Positions 45,757 through 54,299 of a stretch of 64,000 nt of DNA are shown in pieces (positions within the stretch are counted from its first letter, which is position 1; each line of letters begins with the position of its first letter). Source of the stretch: Paenibacillus sp. Root52 (GTDB lineage: Bacteria; Bacillota; Bacilli; Paenibacillales; Paenibacillaceae). The DNA is taken from assembly GCF_001426865.1 (NCBI RefSeq), contig NZ_LMFO01000001.1:744001-808000 (forward strand), in the 5' to 3' direction. Made by a program: the position numbers and the translations under genes. Below the pieces are notes generated by a model that saw only the letters and a list, made by a program, of their open reading frames with translations, did no database searches and was not told where the DNA came from.

Positions 45757-47079
45757 TTAGATCCGCTTCATCAATCTGGCAATGCTCTTATCCGACTCAC
45801 GCAGGACAATGCCTCGATCAATGGTTTGGATTTTACGATGGCTCAGCACAATAGCTCCGTCTATAATAACGGTGTCTACACAGCTACGTGTCGCTGAGTA
45901 CACTACACGTGAATACACGTCTGTCTCATATGAGGGATAGGTATGGAAATCATCCAAATCCAGCAGAACCATATCTGCTTTTTTGCCAACCTCAAGGCTT
46001 CCGATCTCCTTAGACATGCCAAGCACTTCTGCACCTCCCATCGTTGCCATCCGCAGCACAGTCCTTGCATCCATGACGGTTGGGCCATGCGGTACCTTTT
46101 GAATTAGCGCAGTTAGGCGCATTTCCTGAAACATATCCAGGTTATTGTTGCATGGAGCGCCGTCTGCACCGATCCCTACTGCAATTTGTCGATTCAGCAG
46201 ATCAGGTATATCTGCAATACCAGAGGATAGCTTCATATTCGAGCCTGGACAGTGAGTGACTTTGACACCTCGTTTACGGATGATCTCCTTCTCTTCTTCA
46301 CTGAGCCACACACAATGAGCCAATACCAGTCTAGGAGTAGCCAATCCAATATGATCAAGGTACACGATGTTACGCATACCACGCTCGTGTTCAACCATCT
46401 CGATTTCTCCGCGATTCTCAGAAGCATGCGTATGCACTTTCACATGATATTGATTCGATAAGTCACGAACTTCAATTAGCAATTCTTCTGTGCAAGACAC
46501 TACAAATCGAGGACAAAACGCATATTGAATCCGTCCACCGCCGAACCCGTTCCATTTTTCCAGCAGATCGACACTTTGCTGTAAGGAAGTAGCGGTATTT
46601 TCACGTAAAGGTTCAGGAACTTCATCACCATGATCCATCATGACCTTGCCTGAGATCACACGTATTCCACTCTCAGCCATGGCCTGAAATGCTGATTCTG
46701 TATGGTGCACCGTTTCCATATCTAGAATGGTTGTAGTTCCACTTGAGATTAACTCACCTAAGCCAAGCATTGCCGAATAATACACGGATTCCTCATCATG
46801 AGCTGCTTCAAGCGGCCAGATCCGTTGACGTAGCCAATCCATTAATTCCAGATCGTCCGCACGTCCGCGAAATAAGGTTTGACACAGATGAATATGGGTC
46901 TGTATAAAACCAGGCAGGAGCACTTTGCCTCGCGCATCTATGACTTGATCTGCTTCAACATTAATATTCACGGCGATTTCTTTGATTTTGTTATCCTCTA
47001 TTAGTAGATCCCCAGTGAATACGTCCTCTGCCGCATTCATCGTCACCAACTGTGCACCTTTTAGTAGAATTGTTCCCAT
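45757..47079 (-). CDS. Amidohydrolase, guanine/8-oxoguanine-deaminase-like
   Basis: A 440-residue metal-dependent amidohydrolase of the TrzA/MtaD/SsnA deaminase branch. Metal ligands are in QTHIHLCQTLFRG (HxH at about 68), HTHASENRGE (His about 230) and HCPGSNMKL, with Asp in GIGADGAPCNNNLDMFQEM. Family members deaminate guanine, 8-oxoguanine, 5'-deoxyadenosine or methylthioadenosine. In this purine-degradation cluster a guanine-deaminase role (guanine to xanthine, the place of guaD) is most plausible but unproven. It is not allantoinase, whose motifs differ. Start at 47079 after GGGGGAG. Confidence 0.85.
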   Translation of the reverse strand: MGTILLKGAQLVTMNAAEDVFTGDLLIEDNKIKEIAVNINVEADQVIDARGKVLLPGFIQTHIHLCQTLFRGRADDLELMDWLRQRIWPLEAAHDEESVYYSAMLGLGELISSGTTTILDMETVHHTESAFQAMAESGIRVISGKVMMDHGDEVPEPLRENTATSLQQSVDLLEKWNGFGGGRIQYAFCPRFVVSCTEELLIEVRDLSNQYHVKVHTHASENRGEIEMVEHERGMRNIVYLDHIGLATPRLVLAHCVWLSEEEKEIIRKRGVKVTHCPGSNMKLSSGIADIPDLLNRQIAVGIGADGAPCNNNLDMFQEMRLTALIQKVPHGPTVMDARTVLRMATMGGAEVLGMSKEIGSLEVGKKADMVLLDLDDFHTYPSYETDVYSRVVYSATRSCVDTVIIDGAIVLSHRKIQTIDRGIVLRESDKSIARLMKRI

Positions 47080-47173
47080 CGTAATCTCCCCCATCATATC
47101 GCGATCCGTCTCTATTATTGGCTTTGTTACTATTCAACCTTTGATTATCATTAAGAACTATAAAAATGACGTG

Positions 47174-48769
47174 TTAACAGCCGATAGCCATACCATCACC
47201 TCTTGGGTCTGCGGCGCCACTGATCATTCCGTCTGCACGAATAACAATACCTTGCGACTGTCCCATAACATCATCCCAGGGTGCTCTAACTTCAACTTTA
47301 TGTCCCCAGCTTGTAAGGGTCTCGCATACATCATTGTGGTAACGGTTTTCCACGCGCAGCAGATCATTTTTCTCGCCCCATGTTCGGCCATACAACCAGC
47401 GAGGCAAATTAATCGCCTCTTGAATCGTCAATCCATAGTCAATTACACCGGTAATAATAGATATCTGGGTCTGAGGCTGCCCCTCTCCTCCTTGAGTGCC
47501 TAGAAGCATATACGGTTTCCCATGATGTGTGACGAGTCCAGGCATAAGAGTATGAAAGGTTCTTTTGCCCGGCTCTAGTACGTTCGCATCCAGCGAATTC
47601 AGTGAGAAAAAAGATCCACGATTCTGCATAATAATGCCTGTATCTCCAGGTACATAAGCAGAGCCAAAATCGAAATATAAACTTTGTATAAATGAAACCG
47701 CGTTCCCTTCCTGATCCACCACTGCAGCATAAGCAGTATCCTGACCAATCATTTTAGATAAAAAGGGTTGAGCCACAGGCGGGAGCGTGTGAATCTCACT
47801 CCATAGCTCATGCCCGTATCCTTTGGACAACAGACGGTCTAGCGGAATGTCTCTAAAGTCAGGATCTGTAAGATATCGATCCCGGTCGCGAAACACCTTT
47901 TTCACCACTTCCGTCACAAGGTGATAGAACTCTGGTGATGTACGCGGTACTGAAGATAGATCAAGATGTTCAAGCATATTTAGCATCATTAACAGGGAAA
48001 ATCCTTGGGAATTGGGAGGCATCTGATGTACTTCATAGCCACGGTAATCTGTGCTGATTGGCTTCACCCACTCACCTTTGTGATTAGCAAAATCGATAGG
48101 TGCAAGCATACCTCCATCTTCACGAATAGCAGATGTCAGACGATTCGCCAGCTCTCCGTTATAAAAGCTCTCTCGACCATCGGCTTGAATCTTACGCAGG
48201 GAAGAGGCAAGCTCAGGCTGAACTAATAACTCTCCTTCTTGCAAAAGTGTGCCTAGTGGAGCGAATGACGCTCGAAGCGACGTCTGCTCCATGATCAATG
48301 ATTCATTACGTTTCAGCCATATGCAGAGATCACGTGATACGGGACACCCTTTCTCTGCATAACGTATTGCCGGTTCGAGCAACTGCGCCCAGGGCAGCCT
48401 TCCATAGCGAGACCAGACTTCCCACCAAGCATCAACCATGCCAGGTACGGTAATCGCACTCAGCACACCCCGCACGGGAATTGAGGTCATGCCCATGGAT
48501 TTGAAAGTATCAGCATTGATCCCTGCGGCAGCGCGACCACTTCCGTTATAACCCGTAATCTCTCCCGTAGCTCCATCGTGCATAAGGAAGAAGGCATCTC
48601 CTCCTGGCCCTGTCATATGTGGATACACCACCCCGAGTGCCGCACTTACTGAGATTGCTGCATCATAAGCATTTCCTCCCTGTCCAAGGATCGTGCTTCC
48701 CACTGCGCTTGCCAGGTAATGAGGAGAAGTCACCATATTCCCTCTTGATATCGGCATTTGATTCTGCAT
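47174..48769 (-). CDS. Gamma-glutamyltransferase homologue (YwrD-like)
   Basis: A 531-residue Ntn-hydrolase of the gamma-glutamyltranspeptidase family. It has GGNAYDAAISVSAALGVVYP at the N-terminus and GPGGDAFF. The autoprocessing Thr lies in DTAYAAVVDQEGNAVSFIQS at about 350, GDTGIIMQNRG follows, and GTQGGEGQPQTQ forms the oxyanion segment. There is no signal peptide, so it is cytoplasmic like B. subtilis YwrD, unlike the secreted Ggt. It sits between allantoate amidohydrolase and the deaminase in the puc operon, a place where Ggt homologues are not expected. It may act on an amide or ureido intermediate. Confidence 0.9.
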   Translation of the reverse strand: MQNQMPISRGNMVTSPHYLASAVGSTILGQGGNAYDAAISVSAALGVVYPHMTGPGGDAFFLMHDGATGEITGYNGSGRAAAGINADTFKSMGMTSIPVRGVLSAITVPGMVDAWWEVWSRYGRLPWAQLLEPAIRYAEKGCPVSRDLCIWLKRNESLIMEQTSLRASFAPLGTLLQEGELLVQPELASSLRKIQADGRESFYNGELANRLTSAIREDGGMLAPIDFANHKGEWVKPISTDYRGYEVHQMPPNSQGFSLLMMLNMLEHLDLSSVPRTSPEFYHLVTEVVKKVFRDRDRYLTDPDFRDIPLDRLLSKGYGHELWSEIHTLPPVAQPFLSKMIGQDTAYAAVVDQEGNAVSFIQSLYFDFGSAYVPGDTGIIMQNRGSFFSLNSLDANVLEPGKRTFHTLMPGLVTHHGKPYMLLGTQGGEGQPQTQISIITGVIDYGLTIQEAINLPRWLYGRTWGEKNDLLRVENRYHNDVCETLTSWGHKVEVRAPWDDVMGQSQGIVIRADGMISGAADPRGDGMAIGC

Positions 48770-48859
48770 ACAGCTCCTCCTTTCCCGTACTAAAAATGTA
48801 GCTCCGTCTCTCCGTCTATACGGATTTACTTAATGGTAAACGGTAAAACGATATGTCCT

Positions 48860-50176
48860 TCATTCCTCATAGCCATATTTATAGAGCAAGCGAACAAGTA
48901 CCCGAAAACCATTCATTAGATCCGTTTCAGTTGTAAATTCACGAGGGTTATGACTAATGCCCTGTTGACTTGGCACAAAAATCATCGCTGTTGGACAAGC
49001 CGGCTGGAAAATCTGTGAATCATGTCCTGCCCCACTAGGCATATGCAGATAAGAAATTTGCTCACGTTCACAGATCTCTTGGATATCTTGCTGGATCTTC
49101 TCATTCATGGGGGTTGGTGTTACCGAGAGGTGTTCTTCACATTCCAAATGAAGCTGGTATTCAGCAGCAATACGCCGAAAAGCCTGTAACATATCCTGCC
49201 AACAACGATCTAAGATCTCTTGTCTGACATGTCGAATATCAAGAGAGAATGTAGCTTTGGCCGCAACGACATTACCCACACCCGGCTCTGCCACGATGCG
49301 ACCGACCGTGGCTACGAACGGCTCGCCTGTCTGCAGGGCAATCCTTCGAATCGCAACAATCATGTCTGCCGCACCCGCAAGTGCGTCTTTACGCCATAAC
49401 ATGGGTGTAGTACCCGCATGGTTCGCCTCACCTATAACGGTAAGGTTGTATCTTCTCTGTCCTACGATATCGGATACAATCCCAATCGAACGGGAGTGTC
49501 GTTCCAATACTTGACCCTGCTCAATATGGAGCTCAATAAATGCCCCATAGGTTTGAACAGCAGGCTCCAAGCCACGATCTGGCCCAAAACCAGCTCCCAA
49601 GATCGCTTGGGAGAAGGATACTCCTTGTTGATCAAGCAGGTGCTGAACTTCCTCCAATGTTGTCACACCGGTTATGCTCCTTGATCCCCAATATGCAAAG
49701 GGAAATCGGCTGCCTTCTTCTTCGCAAAGTGACACTACCTTTAGTGTCCGCTTCGGTCTACCGAAGTGCTTGTGTAAGTATTCCAACGCAAGGATGCCGG
49801 CTACAATACCGTATGCTCCATCATATTTTCCGCCATGAACGACTGAATCGATATGAGAGCCAGTAACAATGGGATAGGGAGCTTCTCTATCCTCATCGAA
49901 GGATGCTGATCCTTCACTGCTCAATGTTCCATATAAGTTGCCTGACTGATCGAACGCCGGAACCAAACCTTTGTCTGCCATCTGTTTGGATAGAGCATGC
50001 TGTGCTTCAGACCAAGCGTTGTCATACAATAAACGAGTGACGCCGCCCTGTGCATCTGCTCCGTAGGTGGATAGCCAATCCAGCATTGCTTGTAATTCTA
50101 CAAGCTCCAGTTCAGGTAAAGGAACATAGGGTATAGGCGACCCCGGTTGTGGTTGAACGTCGGATTCTGTCATCAT
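48860..50176 (-). CDS. pucF: Allantoate amidohydrolase
   Basis: A 438-residue M20-type zinc hydrolase of the AllC/PucF family; it hydrolyses allantoate toward ureidoglycine and ammonia. Metal ligands are in VTGSHIDSVVHGGKYDG, EEEGSRFPFAYWGSRSI and FIELHIEQGQVLE. Substrate and dimer segments are VIGEANHAGTTPM and, near the C-terminus, MPSGAGHDSQIF. N-carbamoyl-amino-acid hydrolases share this architecture, but the puc neighbours favour allantoate. The start has AGAGGAGG 4-7 bases before the paired ATGs. Confidence 0.9.
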   Translation of the reverse strand: MMTESDVQPQPGSPIPYVPLPELELVELQAMLDWLSTYGADAQGGVTRLLYDNAWSEAQHALSKQMADKGLVPAFDQSGNLYGTLSSEGSASFDEDREAPYPIVTGSHIDSVVHGGKYDGAYGIVAGILALEYLHKHFGRPKRTLKVVSLCEEEGSRFPFAYWGSRSITGVTTLEEVQHLLDQQGVSFSQAILGAGFGPDRGLEPAVQTYGAFIELHIEQGQVLERHSRSIGIVSDIVGQRRYNLTVIGEANHAGTTPMLWRKDALAGAADMIVAIRRIALQTGEPFVATVGRIVAEPGVGNVVAAKATFSLDIRHVRQEILDRCWQDMLQAFRRIAAEYQLHLECEEHLSVTPTPMNEKIQQDIQEICEREQISYLHMPSGAGHDSQIFQPACPTAMIFVPSQQGISHNPREFTTETDLMNGFRVLVRLLYKYGYEE

Positions 50177-50280
50177 TCAACCTCCTCTGTAACACGTTTG
50201 AGAACCATTTATGGCTGAAGTCAACTGCCGGAAGCGGTTCAGTTATTCACTTGTTGTAGTTGGGTGCTATTTTGTTAACT

Positions 50281-50664
50281 TTAGCTTCCTCGGTATGTAC
50301 TGTAGCCACCTGGAGCAATTAACAATGGTATGTGATAATGACTTGTCGCATCCGATACCGTGAATCGAATCGGCACCACTCCCCATAACGTCTGCGCCAT
50401 TTCACCCAAAGGTCGCTGCGCATAATAACTCTCGACATTAAACTGAATCTCATAAATTCCTATACTCAGTTCTCCATTTCCGATCAATGGGGTGTCTAAT
50501 CTTCCATCAAGGTTGGTCATGGATTCTGCAATCTTGGTTCTAATTTCCCTGTCTACTTCCCAGGTTAGGACATATAGTGCAACTGGAACCCCATCAGCAG
50601 GAATGCCTCGGGATGTATCTAACACATGTGTTGTAATTCGTCCCGTAGACGCTGTAGTCATCAT
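50281..50664 (-). CDS. pucM: 5-hydroxyisourate hydrolase
   Basis: A 127-residue transthyretin-like HIU hydrolase, converting 5-hydroxyisourate to OHCU. The catalytic His and Arg lie in ITTHVLDTSRGIPADGVPV, and the family's C-terminal YRGS tetrapeptide is intact (GYSTYRGS). Its ATG overlaps the stop of pucL (ATGA), matching the stepwise reaction order PucL (uricase) - PucM - PucL (decarboxylase). Confidence 0.96.
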   Translation of the reverse strand: MMTTASTGRITTHVLDTSRGIPADGVPVALYVLTWEVDREIRTKIAESMTNLDGRLDTPLIGNGELSIGIYEIQFNVESYYAQRPLGEMAQTLWGVVPIRFTVSDATSHYHIPLLIAPGGYSTYRGS

Positions 50665-52175
50665 GCACCTTCTTCCTTGGAGTTGATTGGATGGCTCTCC
50701 AGATCGTCTCGTGTCATGGAGAAGCCCTGAAATCCATATGAAGGGTTAGGCTCTGTGTATACAGCTCCCCTTGGAGAGCTCTCGCTTTCCTGAATTACGC
50801 TCACAGTGTTCTCCCACGTTCGGCTATTGGATTCAAAGGACACCTCACACAATTGATCAAATCGACTTAGCAGCCGGTGTCCAATCTGATACAGCAGATG
50901 CTCAATTGAAGTCGATGTACTATCATGGAATGCAGTAGCAGCTATATCTCTCACTTGCTCCGCAGGAACGTAACGCCCCCGTTCATCATGTATCCCGTCT
51001 CTTGGATCTGCGTAACGCCAGTTAACGCTTAGATAGAGAGCAAGCGGGCAATTCGTTGCTTTTGACGATGCTGTAAATGTTGCATTCCTGTGATCTGCTA
51101 GTTCATTACCTTCAACCTTGATAAGCCTAAGATCGGCAATCCCGCTAAAATGATTGTTAAGCTCTACGCGATCACCAACATGTTGTGCTTCAATCGCTGC
51201 CGTGGCTCGATCATTCTGCGAATAACGAAATACCAGGTCGCTTACTTGATAACCACCTTCTGTTTGAATCAGAGTATCCTCAAAGAGAATCTGATCTCCT
51301 GTCATCTGAATCTTAGTTATCTGTGGGTAGGTTACAAGAAATCGCTCACTTACATACGCGAGAAACCCCTCCATTGTAGCGCCGGTGTATTCAGAAGCAT
51401 GCCTTAAAATGAACTGATTCATAGCTTCGGTCGTAAGGGAATCGGAAAGATCCGATCCTGCAAAAAAAGGTAATAAATGATCCCCTTGTATCGCGACTTT
51501 AACGTTCATACCGAACAAAATATTACTCCTTCCGGCAAAAGGAGATTCAGGGATTACCTGTATTCCAGTTAACGGCTTCGCATAGGAACGATAGATCCAG
51601 ATGTCCCCTTTTCCGTAATACATCGTTCGTTGCTGCGTCTTTGCAGCTCGAACTACCAAGGCCTGTTCATCTCCCATCTGATCTATCCATTGCTCCAGGC
51701 GGATGGAAGCAATTTTGAAAACCTCTTGGAGTGCGGTTTGGAACTCTTCTTCTGGACGACGGTGATTACGTTGCCGGATCGCTTCCAGAATTGAATCTGT
51801 TGTATGACCCTTCACTGCCAATATAAAAGGAAAGCCGAATCGGCTTGTATATTCTTGATTTAATTCTCGGAGTTCGTTGTACTGTGCCTCGGTTAGATGA
51901 TCAAGACCAGCGCCGGACTGTTCATTCACCGAATGATTACTCATATGAATTCTAGCTCCAAGATCAGGATGTTTACGCAACAGTTCTAGCTGTGCGTCCT
52001 CGTTCGAAACCAGAACCATACTCGTCATGACTTTCATCATCTGTTCAAATGAATTGAATGGTCTTGTTGGCCAAGTAAGCTCTGCCACCCAAGGTGATTC
52101 CTCAAACAAGCCGCCAAACGTATGCACAAACTGTGTGATAGACCAGTTGTTAACGAGTTTAATGAATTCGCTCAT
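50661..52175 (-). CDS. pucL: Bifunctional OHCU decarboxylase / urate oxidase
   Basis: A 504-residue fusion. Residues 1-165 are the 2-oxo-4-hydroxy-4-carboxy-5-ureidoimidazoline decarboxylase (HPDLGARIHMSNHSVNEQSG with the catalytic His, then FGFPFILAVKG). Residues 185-500 are cofactor-free urate oxidase (tandem tunnelling-fold units, with FPxxVKG replaced by local variants, plus KATNCPLALYLSVNWRYAD and SIEHLLYQIGHRLLSRF). B. subtilis PucL has the same fusion and near-identical length. It produces (S)-allantoin from urate together with PucM. First gene of the downstream puc operon. Confidence 0.95.
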   Translation of the reverse strand: MSEFIKLVNNWSITQFVHTFGGLFEESPWVAELTWPTRPFNSFEQMMKVMTSMVLVSNEDAQLELLRKHPDLGARIHMSNHSVNEQSGAGLDHLTEAQYNELRELNQEYTSRFGFPFILAVKGHTTDSILEAIRQRNHRRPEEEFQTALQEVFKIASIRLEQWIDQMGDEQALVVRAAKTQQRTMYYGKGDIWIYRSYAKPLTGIQVIPESPFAGRSNILFGMNVKVAIQGDHLLPFFAGSDLSDSLTTEAMNQFILRHASEYTGATMEGFLAYVSERFLVTYPQITKIQMTGDQILFEDTLIQTEGGYQVSDLVFRYSQNDRATAAIEAQHVGDRVELNNHFSGIADLRLIKVEGNELADHRNATFTASSKATNCPLALYLSVNWRYADPRDGIHDERGRYVPAEQVRDIAATAFHDSTSTSIEHLLYQIGHRLLSRFDQLCEVSFESNSRTWENTVSVIQESESSPRGAVYTEPNPSYGFQGFSMTRDDLESHPINSKEEGA

Positions 52176-52286
52176 ATGATAACCTCCGGTCTACTGTGTG
52201 AATTGTTGTTCTTCATTTTACGTATCGCTTTATCACACAGCAATGATATTGACGCAATTTTGTCATATAACATAACATGAAGTTTG

Positions 52287-52299
52287 TAATTTGGTTATA
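52287..52299. promoter_or_regulatory. Possible PucR box upstream of pucL
   Basis: GTAATTTGGTTAT resembles the TTGGTTAA core described for the B. subtilis PucR box. It lies 112 bases upstream of pucL. One core, one base off; weak. Confidence 0.35.
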
Positions 52300-52338
52300 A
52301 TGCACGGAACACATCCCCTTCATAGTTGGAAAACACAA

Positions 52339-52372
52339 AATAACCGTAACCTCCCTAGAGATTACGGTTATT
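52339..52372 (-). terminator. Terminator of pucR
   Basis: AATAACCGTAA / TTACGGTTATT stem, 53 bases past the pucR stop, with TTTTG on the minus strand. Confidence 0.88.
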
Positions 52373-52424
52373 GATGTAAGGAATTGTCCTACTGGAATAT
52401 TGCACAGCGTTAATCCCGGTTCGC

Positions 52425-54032
52425 TTAACCCCTAATCGTGGTCTTATCACGAATAAACTTACGGAACGTGAATACTAGCTTTAATTTGAGCAGATCATTC
52501 GTTTTCTTAAAGTCCATCTGCAGCAAACTGCTAACCTTCTCCATCCGGTAGGTTACTGTATTCCGGTGTACAAATAGCTGCTTCGCCGCTTCATTGATTA
52601 ATCCATCATTTTCAATGAAAGATTCCAATGTATTCATCAAGACCTGATTAGGATCCCCTTCTCGTGCTAATAACGGTTCTAATACTTTGTTACAGTAAGT
52701 CTCCATAATGTTATCCGGTACATATTGAAACACATAGGCGAATTCCAGCATTTCAAATTGAAGGGCTCGATCCTTCATCGCGAATCGACGTGCCAGTTGA
52801 CGCGTATCCAGACACTCCTGATAAGCTTCACGGAGCGACTTCGGCTCATGCTTCATTTTGGAAATCCAGAAGCGTGGGGACGACTCCCCTTTGGCGTCTT
52901 GCGCTTTCAGCACATCGGCGAATCGACTAAGCAGAAAACTAGATAGTTCCTCACCATAGTCCCGACCTGTTGGACAGGTATAGATGGACAGGATGGCATC
53001 TTCAATCTGGAAGTGCTGCGAAGCCGTAAATTGCATTAATGGGTTATATTGTAGCTCACGATGAATCTGCTTCAACAATTTTCCCTCTGCAAAAACGGAA
53101 GGCTCTAGCGTAATCAGCACACACTGATATGTGCCTTGAAAGAGATGAATCCCCTTGCTCTCACTCATCTTTGTTAATTCCTCAACACTCAATTTATGTT
53201 CCAAGTACTGGGTAAGCAACGTACGCATCTCGTCTTGTACTGTCGGATTAATATGTTCCCGATACGTCATATCCATATAAAAAGCGAGTACATCCGCAGC
53301 TTGTTGGAACAACTCTTCCTCCGCTCGCAGTGATAGGGCAGAATCCGTAAATACAAGCAAAAATCCGTATTGTTCATCGCTTTGCTTGATCGGTACACGG
53401 TGACAGCTACCTTGGTTCCACTTAACACGATGCATAATAGATTTCCACGGCCAGCCTTGAGCAATGGCATCGCCTGCTATTCCATCACTGCCGTACAATA
53501 CATGTCCTCGTGACCCAATGACAGCAATTGGGTAGTTTAATACGGTGGCAAGCTCTGCAAATACGTTCCGGTGCTGTTGCTGTTGCAGAGCAAAATGCAT
53601 TAGCTTCTTCTGCTTCTGTACCACGTCATGCAGCAAGCGATGCGTGCGCTCGTGCTCTACTTTGAATAAGGCATTCATCTGATCTGAAAATGTGAATTGA
53701 AATGGGAGTTCAAGAAGCGGCAGACGCAAGCGATCAGCTTCTTCAATAATGCCCTGCGGAATACAATCCCAGAAACGACCAAGCTTAATACCAAGGCCTG
53801 CACAGCCACGATCATTCAATCTACGCATCAGATGCAACGCATCCATCTCATTGTCTTTCATAATAAAAGCTGTCGTAAATAACAGTTCTCCCGATTTAAT
53901 CCAATCCGCGATATCTGGAGCGTCCATGACATTGACGGATTTCATCATCCGTGAAGTTCCCTCTCCACCTGCGACCAATTTCGCCTCGGATAAAGGATAT
54001 ACCTGCAAAGCTTCTTTCACCGTAAGTTGCAT
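52425..54032 (-). CDS. pucR: Purine catabolism regulator PucR
   Basis: A 535-residue PucR-family regulator. The N-terminal PucR domain (MQLTVKEALQVYPLSEAKLV with GELLFTTAF) spans about 1-125. A GAF-like middle region comes next, and the C-terminal PucR HTH (LINEAAKQLFVHRNTVTYRM) is at about 490-510. In Bacillus PucR activates the puc genes under nitrogen limitation, sensing allantoin-pathway intermediates. The ATG at 54032 has GGGAGG 8 bases upstream. It has its own terminator and lies upstream of the genes it controls. Confidence 0.93.
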   Translation of the reverse strand: MQLTVKEALQVYPLSEAKLVAGGEGTSRMMKSVNVMDAPDIADWIKSGELLFTTAFIMKDNEMDALHLMRRLNDRGCAGLGIKLGRFWDCIPQGIIEEADRLRLPLLELPFQFTFSDQMNALFKVEHERTHRLLHDVVQKQKKLMHFALQQQQHRNVFAELATVLNYPIAVIGSRGHVLYGSDGIAGDAIAQGWPWKSIMHRVKWNQGSCHRVPIKQSDEQYGFLLVFTDSALSLRAEEELFQQAADVLAFYMDMTYREHINPTVQDEMRTLLTQYLEHKLSVEELTKMSESKGIHLFQGTYQCVLITLEPSVFAEGKLLKQIHRELQYNPLMQFTASQHFQIEDAILSIYTCPTGRDYGEELSSFLLSRFADVLKAQDAKGESSPRFWISKMKHEPKSLREAYQECLDTRQLARRFAMKDRALQFEMLEFAYVFQYVPDNIMETYCNKVLEPLLAREGDPNQVLMNTLESFIENDGLINEAAKQLFVHRNTVTYRMEKVSSLLQMDFKKTNDLLKLKLVFTFRKFIRDKTTIRG

Positions 54033-54210
54033 GGACATGACCTCCCATATATATGACAAGTAAAGTTAAATAAATTGAATGTGAAGTCCTGTTTTTACGT
54101 CATAATAAATTTAATTATTTATCTCATATCACATTTTCATAAATAACCATGAACGTTGTTAAGTATTATAACATCATTAACTTGGAAATAGCTTACATCT
54201 AAAAAAAATA

Positions 54211-54259
54211 AAACCCATGACTCGATGGCAAGCTTACGCTACACCATGTTCATGGGTTT
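54211..54259 (-). terminator. Terminator of the hybrid histidine kinase
   Basis: AAACCCATGA / TCATGGGTTT stem with further inner pairing, then a run of TATTTTTTT on the minus strand. Confidence 0.88.
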
Positions 54260-54299
54260 AAAGGTGATTATTATGAATCACGATACCTTGAAGGATAAT

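Noticed and set aside
45757..47079. Allantoinase
   Set aside because: The amidohydrolase has the deaminase signatures (HASENRGE, GADGAPCNNNLD) and lacks the carboxylated-Lys dihydroorotase-type motifs of allantoinase.
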